From the NCBI GenBank assembly GCA_013397695.1, contig VYZI01000041.1, positions 3,568,548 through 3,632,547 of the forward strand: DNA of 64,000 nt, in the 5' to 3' direction. This document shows positions 22,775 through 36,734 of this stretch, one piece after another. The notes beneath the pieces were generated by a model. The model did not search any database and was not told where the DNA came from. It worked only from the letters and a program-made list of their open reading frames with translations. Numbering within the stretch: the stretch's first letter is position 1; every line of letters begins with the position of its first letter. Source of the DNA: Centropus unirufus. Taxonomy: Eukaryota; Chordata; Aves; Cuculiformes; Centropidae. Both the position numbers and the translations under genes were made by a program.

Positions 22775-25700
22775 GGACATAAAATGTAGCCAAGATATGA
22801 GAAACTGCTATTATTAAAACATAAATGCTTTGCATCCTACATTTGTAAGTAATTATTCCCGCAAAAAGAAGTGCCAGAGGCTTCCACTTATGCATCAGGG
22901 ACTTCCCTAACATTGATTTTCACAATGAGATACTCAGCTTCTGCAGTAAGGGTTGACTGTAGAAAAGAGAGAGAAAAGACAATGCAGATTGTATTGTGTG
23001 GCACACGGATTGCTAAGCATTTATGGATATAATACAAGAGGTAGGACTGCTGACAGCACTCTGGTTCAAATGAAGTCTCAGGTGCATGTGCTGCTAGGCT
23101 AGACTGATAAATATCCTTATAAAACTATTAGCAGTTTGAGGGATAGATCCTCAGCTGCTTGGTTCGCTGGAGTTGTGATTATTTGGACTACACAAGAGTC
23201 TGGTTGGGATTTCTCTCCATGCTAAAAAGAAGTGAAGAATAGTGATGGAGGCGGACACAAAGTCATACTCAGCAGGAGATGCTGAATACGGGCTTTGGAG
23301 ACCTCAGGAGTCCTGAGCCTTTGCAGAGAGCAGGGGTGGGTGCCCTCCTGGAAGATCTGAGCAAACCCAGCTATGAGCAGCAGTGAAACCAAGGCATTGC
23401 GTTCTCCCTGGTGCTCACTTGTGCTGGCAGAGCTACCCAGGGTGATGGGTGCTGCTGATGTGGGCTGAGATTCACAACACTGGTAAACGAGGAAGTCTGG
23501 AAAAACCCAGCAGAATGACTGTGGAGAATTTAATGTTTTTAGGGTAAGAGTGTTGTGAAGGACTCATCTGCATGCGCTTGGGCGGAGCTCACTGTAATAA
23601 CAGAAGTGCCTCATGAGGAAGGCAGGGGAATCCAGGTTGTTTGAATATTGCAGTCCCCTGGTGCTGCCACTGCACAGAACTTCTGCAAAAGTCTGGAGTG
23701 GAAGTGACCTGCTGGGGGGCGGACCACAAGAGAAATATTTAAGCTGAGGCTGATTGCCAACCTCTGCATGTGACACTGGATTTCTGTTGGAAGGAAATTT
23801 GGGCATGTGTGGTGGGAGGAATCTGTACCTTCTCCAGGTCCTCAGTCTGGCTGATGTTTCCTGCAAAGTCTCAAGCGAGCGTGGAGACCTGTCTTGCATG
23901 CTGGTGCATCAGGAATGAGGTGCTTCACAGACGAAGGCATACTGACAGGATCTGAAAGGGCATTTAAAGGTGGAGAAAACAGCAAAATATGTCAGCTTGA
24001 AACATGAGGAATGCAAATTAGAAACAGTGACATGCAGCCTCATTCATGAACAAGGGTAGAAGTGAGCCAAAGCAGACACTTACCTGGGCAAGATGCTCTG
24101 CCAGTAATAGTAGCAAAGGAGGCTTAGGTGAAAGTTAAATGAGACTGCCTGTAGGTTGTAGACCTGCTTCGTAAAGCTGTGGTGCCTGCATTTAAAACGC
24201 AGTTTCATTTCCGTTTTTTCATTTCCGCCTTTTTCATGTCAGAATGACATAGACTAACTGGAAGGAATTTAGATAAGAAAGTAATAAATAATTAAAACAC
24301 CAGAGGGGAGTCTGAAGAAAGAAACAAGTACAGATTAAGTCTGGCAAAGTGTAGACTATGGAAAGCTATAAATCTCTGTCTCTTTGAGAGTAATAGCAAG
24401 GAAGGGAGTGCAGCATTGCTGGTGGGTATGTGTGAGCAGATTCTTCTGGTTATTGGGTATGAGGAAACGCTGTGGGCCTGGGTCTGGGGGGCCTGCAAGG
24501 CTCTGCCTAAACAGGTCAGACTTTAGGCGCAGGGCCTCTGTGGAGCAAGAGTATGGACAGCCTTAAAGTCTAACAAGATGCAAAGCTTGGCTGCTAGAGA
24601 GTTAAATGAGAGTAATTCCACTGTTTAAAAGTGGTTTAGCTTAGAATTAGGCCAGGGGTACCATAAAATACCAAATATTGAGAGGAATCGTGGAGAGGGG
24701 ATAAGGATTAAAAAATAGTATAAACATAGTAATGCAAGGCATGATCTCTAGCTTTTCTTTTTCCTCTTCTGCATGGAGACATTTGCAGAGAAGGCCCATA
24801 CTATAGAAAACGTTATATGGGGGCGGTTTGGGGGGAACTTTTTTTTTTACACTGGAAAATCAAGAGCTAGATTGAATGTGCAGAGCAATTTCATGACTGA
24901 AATGAGCTGTGCTGCCATGGATTGAATGGGCTTTTCCTTAGGAAAGTAATTAAGGAAAGGAGCAGACTTGATAAAATAGCACTGTGATTTAAATCTGCTT
25001 TTAAAAACTATTACATTGCAGTAAATCTTGACTGAAATTAGCAATGTAAGTAGGCTTGATGTTAAAACTCTGCCGTGGAGACTGAGTCTTGAGGCAGTCC
25101 AAGAGGCTTTCTGCATTTTGCGGAAAGTCTGCCCCTAGTAAGGTTTTTACTCTTTCGTAACAAAACATAGAAAAAACATCCAGCTCCAGAGCAAATAAGC
25201 TTTTCTACCAGCTCCAGCGCGGTGTGTTAGTTGTGGATGTCTGTCCTTAATCAAGCTGGGTTACAGCCTTGTCATAGCTCATTCCTGCAAGGCACAGGGC
25301 TGGCATAGTCCCTAACATTGTACCCACATGGCAAGGACACCCACAGCTTCAGCAGGCAAAAGAGGAAGCCAGATCTTCTCTGCGATCTTCAGATGACCTG
25401 TGGTGTTCTACTGTGTGCAGGTTTGGTGCCACCTTGCTCTTAGTTATTATCTGGTTGTAAAAACAAAAACAAAACTGGTGCAATAATCCTTGGTCTGTTA
25501 ACACTGTACAGGGCTTGAGTAATGCTGCCTCACCTGTAGACTCCTGCGATCCCTGCTTTGTTTCCCAGAAGGATTTGCTAACCTCAGGGAATTCGCCTCT
25601 CACCTGCAGTTGAGGTCAAGACTATGGACTGCTTTGTGAGAAAAAATTAACTTTTAGGACAGCTGCGGTCTGAGACTGGAATGGAGCTGGTGAAAGCAGG

Positions 25701-28700
25701 GCTTCCAAGTATGTTTTCCTACCAAAGGCGCTGACCCTGGATGGATCTTCCATGCAAGATAAGGTTGAGTTAAAGTATGTCCATTTTTGGAGCAAACTGC
25801 AACAACTGTCTGCCTGCCACGGCCCCTGCACTGTTGGCGTCAATGAAGAGGAACAGAAAAACACGAAGCGTTTTGGAAAAATGGAGAGAAGCGCTGTGTG
25901 AATCTGAGCACAGGCTGGGACTCCACGTACAAGCTGCCAGATGTGTGGAAATGAGACTCGAAGCTGTGTATGTACCAGTTCAACTAAAAGTAACGCAGTC
26001 CACCTCTACCTGGCTTTCCTGGAGTACCTGACGGAGTGAGAGGAGGAGCAGAGTTCCTGACTTCAGTTAATGATCTGTCACTTTGCTCAGGCTGTGGGAG
26101 ACACCCTGCTTCGTCTAGGCTTGTGGGATCCTCACCTGTACAAACTGAAGTAGTATTGCCACTGCAAAGATGCCGTAGGGTAACTACTTTGGGGATTAAT
26201 CTGAGGGTGGTGTGGAGAGGATCTTCAAAACTGATGGTCTCGCACCACCCACCTTCCTGGAGAGGCTTCCCAGGGAATGCTACAACCTAAAATGTTCCCT
26301 CTTTGGATCATAAAAATGGGGCTGCCCTGGGTATGCTGCATTGTTTTAAATGACATCAGCCACTGGGAACAGTATTTTGGACCAGGAGGGTGTTTGGTGG
26401 GAAGCCACCTCTAGGTAATCCATGGGTATTTTCTGTGTCTGTCACGAGTACAGTGAGTGACAGGGTAAGAGAAGGGGGAAGCACACCTTGAGGACATTGG
26501 GACACAGCTGCTGTAGGTCTCAAGCACCTTAGCGTCTTTCTGAAAAGACTGGCAAGAACTTTGCCAGTATTTGCTGCCCCCGTGTAGTGATTCCAAGGCA
26601 AGCCAGCAGTTCTGAGTTAGGTTGGATCAGGTCCTCATGGTGTATAAAAACAACATGACTCTTGGCTGCAGGACATGTGGATCTGGTAGTCCACAAATTT
26701 CACTGCAGTATTACTTGTCCTTTACGCATGGAGGAGAACTTGGGTGGCCTTTCCTGAAGTTGCTGACGCTTCTTCAGTGTTTGCTTATTTTCTAATAACG
26801 GTTGTATCAATGATAATGTACATGGAGATTCATAGGGAACTTGCAGAACTGCGTCTCATTTATGCTGATAAATGATATGTCAGTAGTAGCTTGGGTTAAA
26901 GACTTTTATGTTGCTTGTTATCATTGGTTTGGGTTTGTTTTTTCACTTTTTTATTTTGAAGAGAAGTAGCTTATATGTGCTCTCCTGCTGTTTGTTCCTA
27001 CATTTTTTTCACATTCCTCAAAAATGGAGCAGTTGCATGACCTCAGGGTGTTGTTTCACCCTGAAAGAGACTTCCAAATGTGTGTTGCCGATTGACGAGC
27101 TCTAACTTGTTTAGTGGGTGTAAAAAAGTACAAACTGGTGAAACTGCTGAGAATAAACTCAATTTATTGAACATTTTTGTGTACTATAATTTCCCATGTT
27201 AGGATCAGCTTTATTCAATTTGGATTGCTGCAGATTGCCAAGGAGAAATCTAGGAATGTTGTAGTGTGTGAAATGTATATTTGGAGGGAGCATGTTCCAG
27301 AAAGGTTAGGTATTTGTAACAGATGTATTTCAGAGCATAAGAAGATTAGTGTACTTTTCATTTAAATGCTTTCTTCTCTGGAAGCAAAATAGCCAAGGAA
27401 GATAATGTTGGCAGGGAGCAGAAGTGAACAGGCTTGTATCACATCAAAATTATGCCAAATCTGGATTGGCTGCCTAAATAAATATTTGCAAGGAGAAAAA
27501 CCTTATGCCTGTTGAAACAGACTGTATTCAGGCCTTTTTTTGGATTTGCAAGGTGGTCGAAGGGAAGGAAGAAAATATGGTTCATGTTCTCTGTTTTGCA
27601 GTTGCTTTTACTCCTATTAGACAGTGCAGGAAGAAAGCTTCAATGCAAAAGCTTCGGAATTTTGCCCAAAGCAAGTCCCACAGAAAATATTCCATCTGCA
27701 TAGAGGCATAGATAGTCATGCTTTGATCCAACAAGCTAAGCATGTGCATGATTTAAAAACAGTTGTGGAGTGTTTTAAAATTGTGTATGCTGAAGGAATC
27801 TGCTGGACTGGAGATTTCTGCAAACATGGAATATTGAAGGAGGCCATATGGAGTGTAGCCCACCCACTGCTGTGCATTTGTATAGGGGGAATCACAATCC
27901 AAATGCCTTCATATGAGGGTATAGAGCCCCCAGACGTCTGGAGAAAAGACTCTCTAATAAGAACAAGTTTGCCATGGCATTTGCAGGATCCAAGTACATC
28001 GCACAATGCCAAGGCTGTTCACTGTGGCTAAATGCCACTAAATGCTCTGGAGCTGCTGGAAGCAGCCTGAACAACTCCAAGGCTCGCTAAAGGATTAGCC
28101 CTTTCCATCCTTTAGCTAAGGTTGTTGGCATTAAAAATCACAGCGAATCTCTTGTTTGCAGTGCTACATGAGAGAAGATAAATTATTATAATTTAACGTT
28201 ATTCTTTGATAAAGGGAATTTGTTAGTTCACATTTTGAATTTGAATAATTCAAATTGTGCTTGCTGCTGAGATGTTTCTTATGATACAGGTTTGTTTTAA
28301 TTAGTGGTGTCAAGTCAGAGCTCAGTGGCCTGAAGGCTGGAGCAGTTACCTCATTTGTTTCTTGTTTTGAAAATGTCAAGCAGAAATGATGGCCTGTGTA
28401 ATGAGTGATTCTTCCCCCTCCTTCCTGATGCTCATTACCATTGATGAGCCTTAAAAAATATTCAAGGGACTGAAACGTATGTCTCTGGGATGGCTTACAG
28501 AAATGCTCTTCTTCAGTTGAGCCTTGAGAAAGAAAGCAGCTGTGCAGAGAGCAATATTGCTGTTGCGAGCCTTGGAGGTTAACGTGGTCTGATAGCTCTT
28601 TCCACAAGGTGGCTATGAAATATAAAATTATGATTTCAAAAGGAAACGTGACTTCAGTCCCAGACAGGATGAGTGCTAAGTAGTTACCCTGCTTGAAAAC

Positions 28701-30339
28701 TGCACAGGAGTCTTTACTTCCTTGGCTCATTATAACTCGGCAAGCATGAGTCCCTTTTCATGCCAGGCAATGCAATGGGTCGACACTACTTTGTTAGTGC
28801 CATTCTTGAAGTAGAATCCTCTGTTTTGAGGAGATCTCAGCTTTGTAGCAAGAAGCTTAATACTTTTTCTAGCCTGGCTTCCAACCTCAAGCTAGGCAGG
28901 CCTTGGCTATTGCACAGTGACTGAGTAGGTGTTTCAAAGTGGGAAAAAAGGGCAGCTCAGCCCATGTGAGAGCTGCTCTGGTGGTGCTGAAGTTGTGTAG
29001 GGGACTCAGGGTGGCTGATGCCGCTGCTTGTCCTCTGGGTGCTCCCTGTTCTCTTAGGCAGAAGAAAATCCGGCTGAGGTAAAGCTGATGGAGGGTCTGA
29101 AATTTGTTTCAGCATAGAAGACGATATGCTAGCCGGTTTTTGAGCCCCAAAATTAGCATGAAAGATAGTAATGTGTGGCAATGAAACAATATTTTCTAGC
29201 TGCATAGGTTTGAGAAAGCATTTGACAAATTCTATTTCGATTTGGTCTGGCACATTTGAAAGTGTTAGGGTATGCCAGTAAAAAAAAAAACAACAGCACT
29301 GAGGCTTGAAATCGGGTTACAACTTCCACATTTAAATAAGTCACTCAAATCTGTGTTTACTTTAACATTAACACTTTTGTTTTGGTGTTAAAAAAAAAGC
29401 CTCCTTTCACCCTTCTATTTAGTACTGTTCTTGACTCTGTTGTAGAAAATCCGAGACAGATGCAGCACATTTGTCACAGAGGTTAGAAATGGTGCTAGAA
29501 TATTTCTATTTTGCTGATGGTGCAGTCTTCTCATGTGACAGCTCAACCAGTGTGAAAACAAAGATGTGCACTACCCAGAAGAGAGTGGGAATGGGGAAAG
29601 GCAACAATCCTTATAGGTTAAAGAAGTGTAAGATAGAACGTGGTCCTGCTTTTTTGCAGCATTGCAATTCTCTAAGCTAATAATTTTTGTCTTCACCGTA
29701 ATGTTTGATATTTTTAATAGGCATTTCTCCCATGAACTTGTTTGATAATTTTAGGGTTTTTTTTTTATATATTTAGGGATCTAAAGCATCCAGGCAGCAT
29801 TGCTGAGAAGCAGTGTGAGAGAGGAAATGACTCTCATGCTTTCCAAGTGATTTGTGAACAATAAGTGGAGGTAGTCATGAGGACTAATGCTGCTGTCTGG
29901 CAATGCTGTTTTCATTCTAAGAGTGAAAAATGGAGATCTACCAAAAGAAAGGAGGTAATGCTTAGATCCATTGGAGATGAGACTGTGGAAATGCAGGGTA
30001 ATAGGTGAATTGGCTTATGGTTTTCCTTTGGAAAGGAGGAAGTTTCTAGGATGCTTGGGCAAAAGGATGAATGTTACCTTATTAATACTAGTCCTTCACA
30101 TTTTAAAGGGTGTGTCTCCTCAGAATAGAGGGTACTGGAGCATATTTTAGGAAAAATACTTATTTTTTTTCCTTACCCCATCCCTTGGCAGCCCAGCAGA
30201 GGTAGGACATAGTGGGTACAGAAACCAAGTGGGCTGCTGCTCTGGCCCAGACATGAAGCCTGAATCTTCAGCTGGCTGAGCTGCATTCCCTGGATTTGGT
30301 AGGTCTAGCAAGCCTTAATGCTCCGTTTGTTTCAGTGGG
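22775..30339. other. non-coding stretch, no recognised feature
   Basis: About 7.5 kb with no recognised gene or repeat family. Minor items: a two-and-a-half-copy TTTCATTTCCG repeat at 24203-24237, an 8-bp stem with 3-nt loop at 28238-28256 (AATTTGAA/TTCAAATT), and an 11-A tract at 29280-29290. The minus-strand frame at 28164-28730 (188 codons) shows no domain and is treated as chance. Confidence 0.5.
24203..24230. repeat. 14-bp tandem repeat (2 copies plus partial)
   Basis: TTTCATTTCCGTTT is followed by TTTCATTTCCGCCT and then a degenerate TTTTCATG. This looks like slippage in a pyrimidine-rich run. Confidence 0.75.
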
Positions 30340-30620
30340 CCCTCTGGGGGATGAGGAGTAAAAAGAGCAATTAGACTTCATTAATGACTAAGAGACCTGC
30401 TGTCAGTGCTGTTGCTTGCTGGATTGAAAACCAAATTATTAAATACAATAGCAAGGCTGCTATGATCACCAAATGTATTCTACCCGGTTTACCTTACAAA
30501 TATAGTTGAAATCGTTTGTCTCATTATTTTTCTCAAGAAGTTACTTATGGCACCATGCATAGGGCCATAATAAAGGCAAGCCTACATTTTCTTTCACTGC
30601 TTTATTTAAGCTACCAGACT
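30340..30620. promoter_or_regulatory. putative conserved non-coding element
   Basis: A repeat-free block with homeodomain-type cores (GCAATTAGACTT, TTCATTAATGACT, AAATTATTAAAT) and a low-redundancy look typical of vertebrate enhancers. There is no open frame of note. Conservation is inferred from appearance only. Confidence 0.25.
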
Positions 30621-33600
30621 GTGAGAGTTTATCAAAGATGTGGCTGCAGAGAAGTGTCTGCTGGCACTATTTAGGTGAAAGCTGGAATGGAAATCCCTGA
30701 GGAACAAGGTCTCTGAGAAGTATCTGGAGGTCATCTTCTTTCCCAAGTTCTGACCTACCCTATATCAACCCCTTGCCCCCATAGCTGCCTCTTCTTGCTG
30801 CAAGGAGCAGGCAGTAATCCAGCTGGATGTGACCTTTCTGGGCGGCTCACCATGTGGATACCATGATGATCAGCTCAAAGTAGTAGCATTGAGTACTACA
30901 CTGTGTGGACTGTCTCAAGTCTTTCTTAGTTTAAGCATCCCCTCTAGACTTTGCTAGTTCCTCTAAACTAGTGAAAAATGAGTTGATGCAGTACTGAATT
31001 TCTTCCTGTCAGCACTAAATCGTGGTACTTGCTGAGGTTCTCCAAGCATGAAAAAATACTTGGCTATTCCTGCTCAAGAGCTTACTTGGCTCTCCTCTGA
31101 GCACTGATTAAACATGGGGAGAGATGCTTACCTCAGTAGTGGTTTTCTGACCAGTGTTTGAATTTAAATGCCCTGTAGGCAAAATGGTAAAATTTGAAGA
31201 AGAAAATCCAGCATATGTGTGCTGAATGCATCCCTATAGCAGATTTGGCAGTGTCTTGTGTGGTGCAATAGACACTGTAAGCATAGACTGTTCATCCAGT
31301 GTTGTTTCTGTATTAAAAAAAATAAAAAAAGGGAAAAAAGAATGCTGTTGTACTGCCATAAATAACTTCTGCATCTTCTCTTGGCTTTTCATACAGTCTG
31401 ATGTTTTGGTTTTTTTGTGTGGGTTTTTTTTTGTTTTTTATTCACATTGGCAGTATTTAAAGGTGCATGTGAAACTAAGCTGAACTATTTACGTTTGTTG
31501 ACTTCCTGATTTATGGTCCTAGCAGGTACTTGTTGATTTTTCAACTCTGCTTCTAGTGATTTAGCTTTATGCATGAAACACTTAGGTGAGTGCTTGCAGA
31601 GCTTGCCTTAGAGGAAAAGTACAAATATTAACTCAGTTGTATTTTTAAAGACTTTCAGGATAATTTCTTTCTTCAAGTCTAACTCATGTTAAAAATGGAA
31701 TGCAGCCACTGAAAAAAGAACAATAGTTTCTTTTAGCTGCAAAAATGAGATGTTTATTTTGGTTGCTTTGCCTTTGACCTACAAGTTTTACTTGTAGGCT
31801 CCCTGAATTGGGTATTCATCCACTTGATACATGGTATTAAATTTCAGTGACATTGTTTAAAAATCTGAATTATTGTTTATGGCATATTTCGTTCTGACAG
31901 GGGTTTGCAGAGACTTTTATAGGTATTTGTCAGAAAAAAATGATGTACGTAGGTGAAACAGCTTTTGTCAGCAATTCTTTGCTCCACTGGGTATGATGCA
32001 CCGTTCTAATTGCTCCTTGCTTATGAAGTTGCATACTCTGCTGTATCAAAACCCATGATGTGTTTCTGGGGTCTGTCAGCTTTTGTGGCTGTTCCCCGGA
32101 CAATAGGATTTTTCCTCATCCTCTTTTTGCCGCATCCTGCCAGACTGTTGAAAAGGCTGAACTGGAGGTGAGGGGTTCTTCCCCACCCACGTGGCCCTTT
32201 GTTTTTTTCCATACCTTCTGTAAAGATCACCCTATCCCCCCGGCGCGCTAATAGCTGATGACAAGCCCTGATGCTGACTGACGCAACATGATCCCCACAC
32301 TGCAGTGCCAGCTGCTTTGGAGTTGGGAAAAGATCCAATTGCTCAGAGCAACCTGTTTTACAACAACAGCAGTATTGGCTAGGTTTGGGCTCTGCGTGCG
32401 ACGGAGGCTCTGCTGTTTAATCTCAGATGTCTACAGATAAGGAAGCCAACACGTCCATTCCCCTCTCTTGCTTGTCAGCGGTTGCTTGAATGTGGAAAGT
32501 GCTCTTAAGATAACTAGACATGGGTAAAATTAAGTTTTCCACATGTCAGTTTATAACGTGGAGCACCCCAGAACCGTAGGTTGCTTGTTTAAAAATGCAG
32601 AGTCAGACTGGCTCTCCAATTCTGCGCAGATACACACAGAGCTGGCATCTGGAGGCATGAAACCGCAGCATCAAAGAGGACATCAGGTTGGCATGCTGGC
32701 ACGCTGTGCTCATATGTCCATGGCAACTGTGGTGAGGAGTTAATAAGTTAATGGAAAGCTACTCAAGTATTAGCTGAGCATCAGGGGACCATGTTCATTG
32801 AGACTGTGTGCATGGTCAGAAATCTTCCCAGAGTGGCTCATGGGTTGGACTCCTACACTGTGTGTTATCTGTCACAGGGAGACAGGCAAGTGGCGTTCTT
32901 TGTGGAGAACCAGGGAAAGGAAAGGTTACACGCAACCATCTTCCACTATTATGCCTTATTGGTAGAATTTGTTTTGGTTTTCATGTTGCTTATATTAACT
33001 GGTCAGTTAGTATTCGGCATGTGGTCCAATCTATATGCTGCTACTGTAATTAAGAAATAATATCTTTGACTTTCTTTAAGGCATTTTATGGACATTTCTC
33101 TGTTTTGCAGAGCGGAGAACTTGAGCAGAATGAAGATAACTGACTTTTTTGATGCTGTACTGAAAAGTTACAGTTAAGCTTCCTCACGAGCTGCGGGTCA
33201 GTGCACCGGCTGTTTTGCCTGCATGACCTCTCAGAAAGGAAGCTTGCCAAGGTAATAGAGGCAGCCTGGGAAATTAGAACTGCAAATGTCAAAATTAAAT
33301 AGGTTTGCCACTTCTTCCTGGCCCCTGAAGAGAGGATCCCACCTGCCAAGCAGCGTGGTGGAAGATGGGGGAGAAAGAGACCCCCTGCTCAAGAAACAGC
33401 TCTTCATGTCAACAAAATCTCCATGCAGATTTTTGTTTGCTCTGAAAACATTTGGCTTTCCAAGAGCTACTGTGTGGCTTATGGCAAGAACAGGATGTGT
33501 GTGTCCTCAGCGAAAGACTACCTTTATTTCAGCATCTGGAAGATATAATTAGATCTTTATTTCGTGAGTCAAAACCAGTCAGTAGGATTGCCAGGTGGCA

Positions 33601-36001
33601 AGGTGATGACAAATTACGCTTAGTTACCTTGTGGTGACTCATGTCATGCCATCTCATGCCATACTGCAATAGTGAAGGGTATGGAGGTGCATGCTGTACG
33701 TCATTGCTTTGCCTTGTGTGCTGACCTGGATGCGAGTTCACCTTTGGTAGTCCAGAAGGTTGTCTCAAAATGGGTCCAAAATGCTCCCTTTTTTTAAGGG
33801 GTGGAGGAGTGTTAGTGGGAGTAGCTCTGTAGCTCTGTAACTGCAATACGATGGTGTGGCTTACTGGTGAAAAACAGAGGTAGCAGGTACACAAATAGGG
33901 GTGTCTGAATTCCAACTGGCTGTGATTTTAGGGTTCTCATAGCCCAGAAACTGTCACCTCCTTTGACATCCATAATTTTCCAAGAGATGACATCATTTTA
34001 TAATACACGCCAAGTGAAACAGTTGAGACTAATAAAATGATTGCATGCTACCATTGAAGATGTGCTACAAAATACTTGGAAGAGATGCTAAAAAATGAGC
34101 AGTCCATTGTTATTACCCCCTGGAGCAAAAATATTGGTTAGTTTAAAAAAACCAAAACAATACAAATCAGGAAAACAGCCCCATAGAACTTTCTTTTGGA
34201 TTATAAAAAAATAAACAAAAGTATATGGAATTCAAACAAATAAAAGATTAAGGGGGCTTGTCATAGCTGTAAAACTGAAGCAGCCTGCAGTATAGAGTAA
34301 CTGGAAAAGTGATGGCTGTAGCACTATTGAGAAGAGTATATACAAGCTTAGACTTAAATCTCTTTAAACCAAATGTGATTGCCACGGGAGTGGTTTTGAA
34401 GTGGAGAAGATATTTGTATCTTCCTCTTCACCCAGCTCAACTGCTAACACTACACAACGTGTTGGAAGAGCTTCTGTTTCCTATGAAGATGGATTTAGAT
34501 CAGACGTAAGCTTGTGTTTGGAAGAGCATCAGCACTGAGTGCTTCTGGAGCAAGGCAGAAGGGCAGAACTTGTAAGCGAGAGATCGCTGAAGAAGAGTGG
34601 GCTTTGCTGCCTTGCACTGCTGTGTGTTTTCAGCTTGATTTGTGAACAGACAGAAGTATTGTCTCAGGCCTGTGTTTTTCAAAGTGGGTTTTCAAAGCTC
34701 TAGCAGAGCTAAGGGTGAGTTCAAAGGAACTCACAAATTGTTAAAATGGATCAGGAAAGAGCAGATTGTTGTTAAATGGCTTCATGCACTCTGATAGTTG
34801 TGGAGTAGCTGCACTTGACAGCTTGTAATTGCAGGTGGCTTCTTGGTTCCCTGCTCTGGAGGAACTGAGCGGATGCCAGCTTTTCTGAGGAAAAAGGTTG
34901 TGCTGGGCAAGGAGCAGCTTAGAGGCAGAAAAGCGGGGAATTAGTAAAGTTTGCAAGAAAAAAGGAAAAAAATCCAATGATTTATGCTACTTCGCATATG
35001 CATGTTCCATGTGGCTGCCCACTTATTTGGGGTGATGTTTGATGTTGGTGCAGACATTTACAACAGCCATTGGATTCAAAGACTTATTGGGGCTTAACTC
35101 AATAGTTGCATTTATCCCTTGAGGGATTGATTCCTTCCTTTTAAAAGTCATTCTTACTCCCTGAGAGTAAGCTTGCCTGACAAGAAAAACAGATAGTAGG
35201 TGGAATGAATTTATGGATGTTTTATGGAGCATCTGAAGAGAGTAACTAGTCATAAGATCATTAGTAATTATACTGGCTTGGCTGAAGTAATTCCTTTCCA
35301 AATAACTGCTGTCAGCATGCATAAATTGTTAGACTGAGTCTTGTGATTCAGATAAGTGTGGATTAGAAGTTAAATTCCAGGAAAAAGATGGCACAACTGT
35401 ATCTATATAGAAATGCAACATTTCGTGAGATCCACTTTAGTGTATATCGTAAGCCACCAAGAGTATTTTTCATACCTTCTTAGAAGAAAATGACCATAAC
35501 AGATGCTGTGAGTTAACTGAGAAAGCTGTGTGATCAGTAGAGCTATGCAAGAGGATTGGGGAGATGTTCAAGAAGTGACTATTTTCAACAGTGATAACAC
35601 ACTTCATCCTGATTTGGAGTGGTTAATCCCAGGCAATACCCACTAACCGATAAAATATATAGCACAGCTGATGTGGGAATTTTGGCTGGAGTAAAGTTGT
35701 ATGGATGCATTTGCTTTTACTGGGGATGTGCCAACTTTTTGCACTTGAGTATGTGGCCAATAACCTACACAGAAAAAAACAGAGCTCTCTAAAGATGACT
35801 ATTTTGTGAAAAAAAGAACAAAAAAAGCCCAAACCCAAACAAACCCACAACATACTCTATACTAATTTTGGTCTCAAAATGTTTCAAGATAACCATGGAA
35901 AATACTCCAGCTATTTGCTGAAATATTCCAGCTACTATTTGGAAAACTTTTGTTTGAAATTACATTATCGTTTGCTTTAACTGATAAATGAGTCTTGGCA
36001 A
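30621..36001. other. non-coding stretch, no recognised feature
   Basis: No gene or repeat family recognised. Near 32260-32300 a TGCTGACTGACGCA segment resembles a MAF/AP-1 type site, as a single weak match. An 8-bp tandem (GTAGCTCT twice) lies at 33821-33836. Open frames are short and occur on both strands. Confidence 0.5.
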
Positions 36002-36061
36002 GAGGAGACGTTCAGGGCTGAGCTCAGACACGAGGAGGCATTCAGGGCTGAGCTCAGACAC
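36002..36061. repeat. 30-bp tandem duplication (2 copies)
   Basis: Two adjacent 30-bp units differ at only two positions: GAGGAGACG against GAGGAGGCA at the start, then an identical TTCAGGGCTGAGCTCAGACAC. The unit is a multiple of three and gives a repeated 10-residue peptide in a minus-strand frame, but no gene supports that frame. Probably a short minisatellite seed. Confidence 0.9.
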
Positions 36062-36734
36062 ATGCAAATGGTTCTTGTTTCCAGCAGAGCCATGACTGGC
36101 AAGGAAAGGACACAGTGGTGCTCCCTGTGGTTCACACAAAGCGTTACTGACATTGAACAGTCTTTCTTGACCTTGTTCATCAGGAAAAAATAAAAATGGG
36201 ACATAGATCTATCATGCTAACTTGACACTTAGAATGAGACACAATTATTAGTGAGGTTGCGTATTTTATGACATTACTCCTGGAATTGTCCTTTGCAGGG
36301 GTTGTAATTTCTCTATTGGCTTAGTGCACTTACTTTTTTTAAAGAGCACTTTTAACTCTGAACAGGGTCATTTTTCCTTTAAATATGTGAACAATAACAC
36401 TTGTCATCAGGAGGATTTATGTGCTCAATGGGAACAGACTTTGTACAGTGTAAAAGTTTACAATCTGAGAGTCTTTCCCACACACAAAGTAAGTTCTAAC
36501 CAACTTTAAAAAAACAATTGCATAAATCCCCAGTGCAGGGGGAAGTAGTAAAAGTTATCACAACCTCCAAATGTAGTTACACCATGAACTGATCTCAGAG
36601 AAAAACTCTAGGGAAAACTGTGTCTGTACCAGAAAATTCCCTTTGCCAACACAATATGAGCCAGTTGTTTAAACAATTCATGCTATTGAGGAAGAAGGTT
36701 CTGGGCTATTTCACCAGCCACTCTATGGAAATTT
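36062..36734. other. non-coding stretch before the first CR1 copy
   Basis: No gene or repeat seen. The sequence runs without a break into the CR1 3' end at 36735, and I could not recognise a target-site duplication. Confidence 0.5.

Noticed and set aside
24820..24838. G-rich run as a possible G-quadruplex
   Set aside because: Only two long G runs are present; four are needed.
28164..28730. Longest frame on the minus strand, 188 codons
   Set aside because: No domain, signal peptide or repeated motif; composition follows the local AT-rich DNA. With about 3 stops per 64 codons, one frame near 180 codons is expected in 64 kb on both strands.
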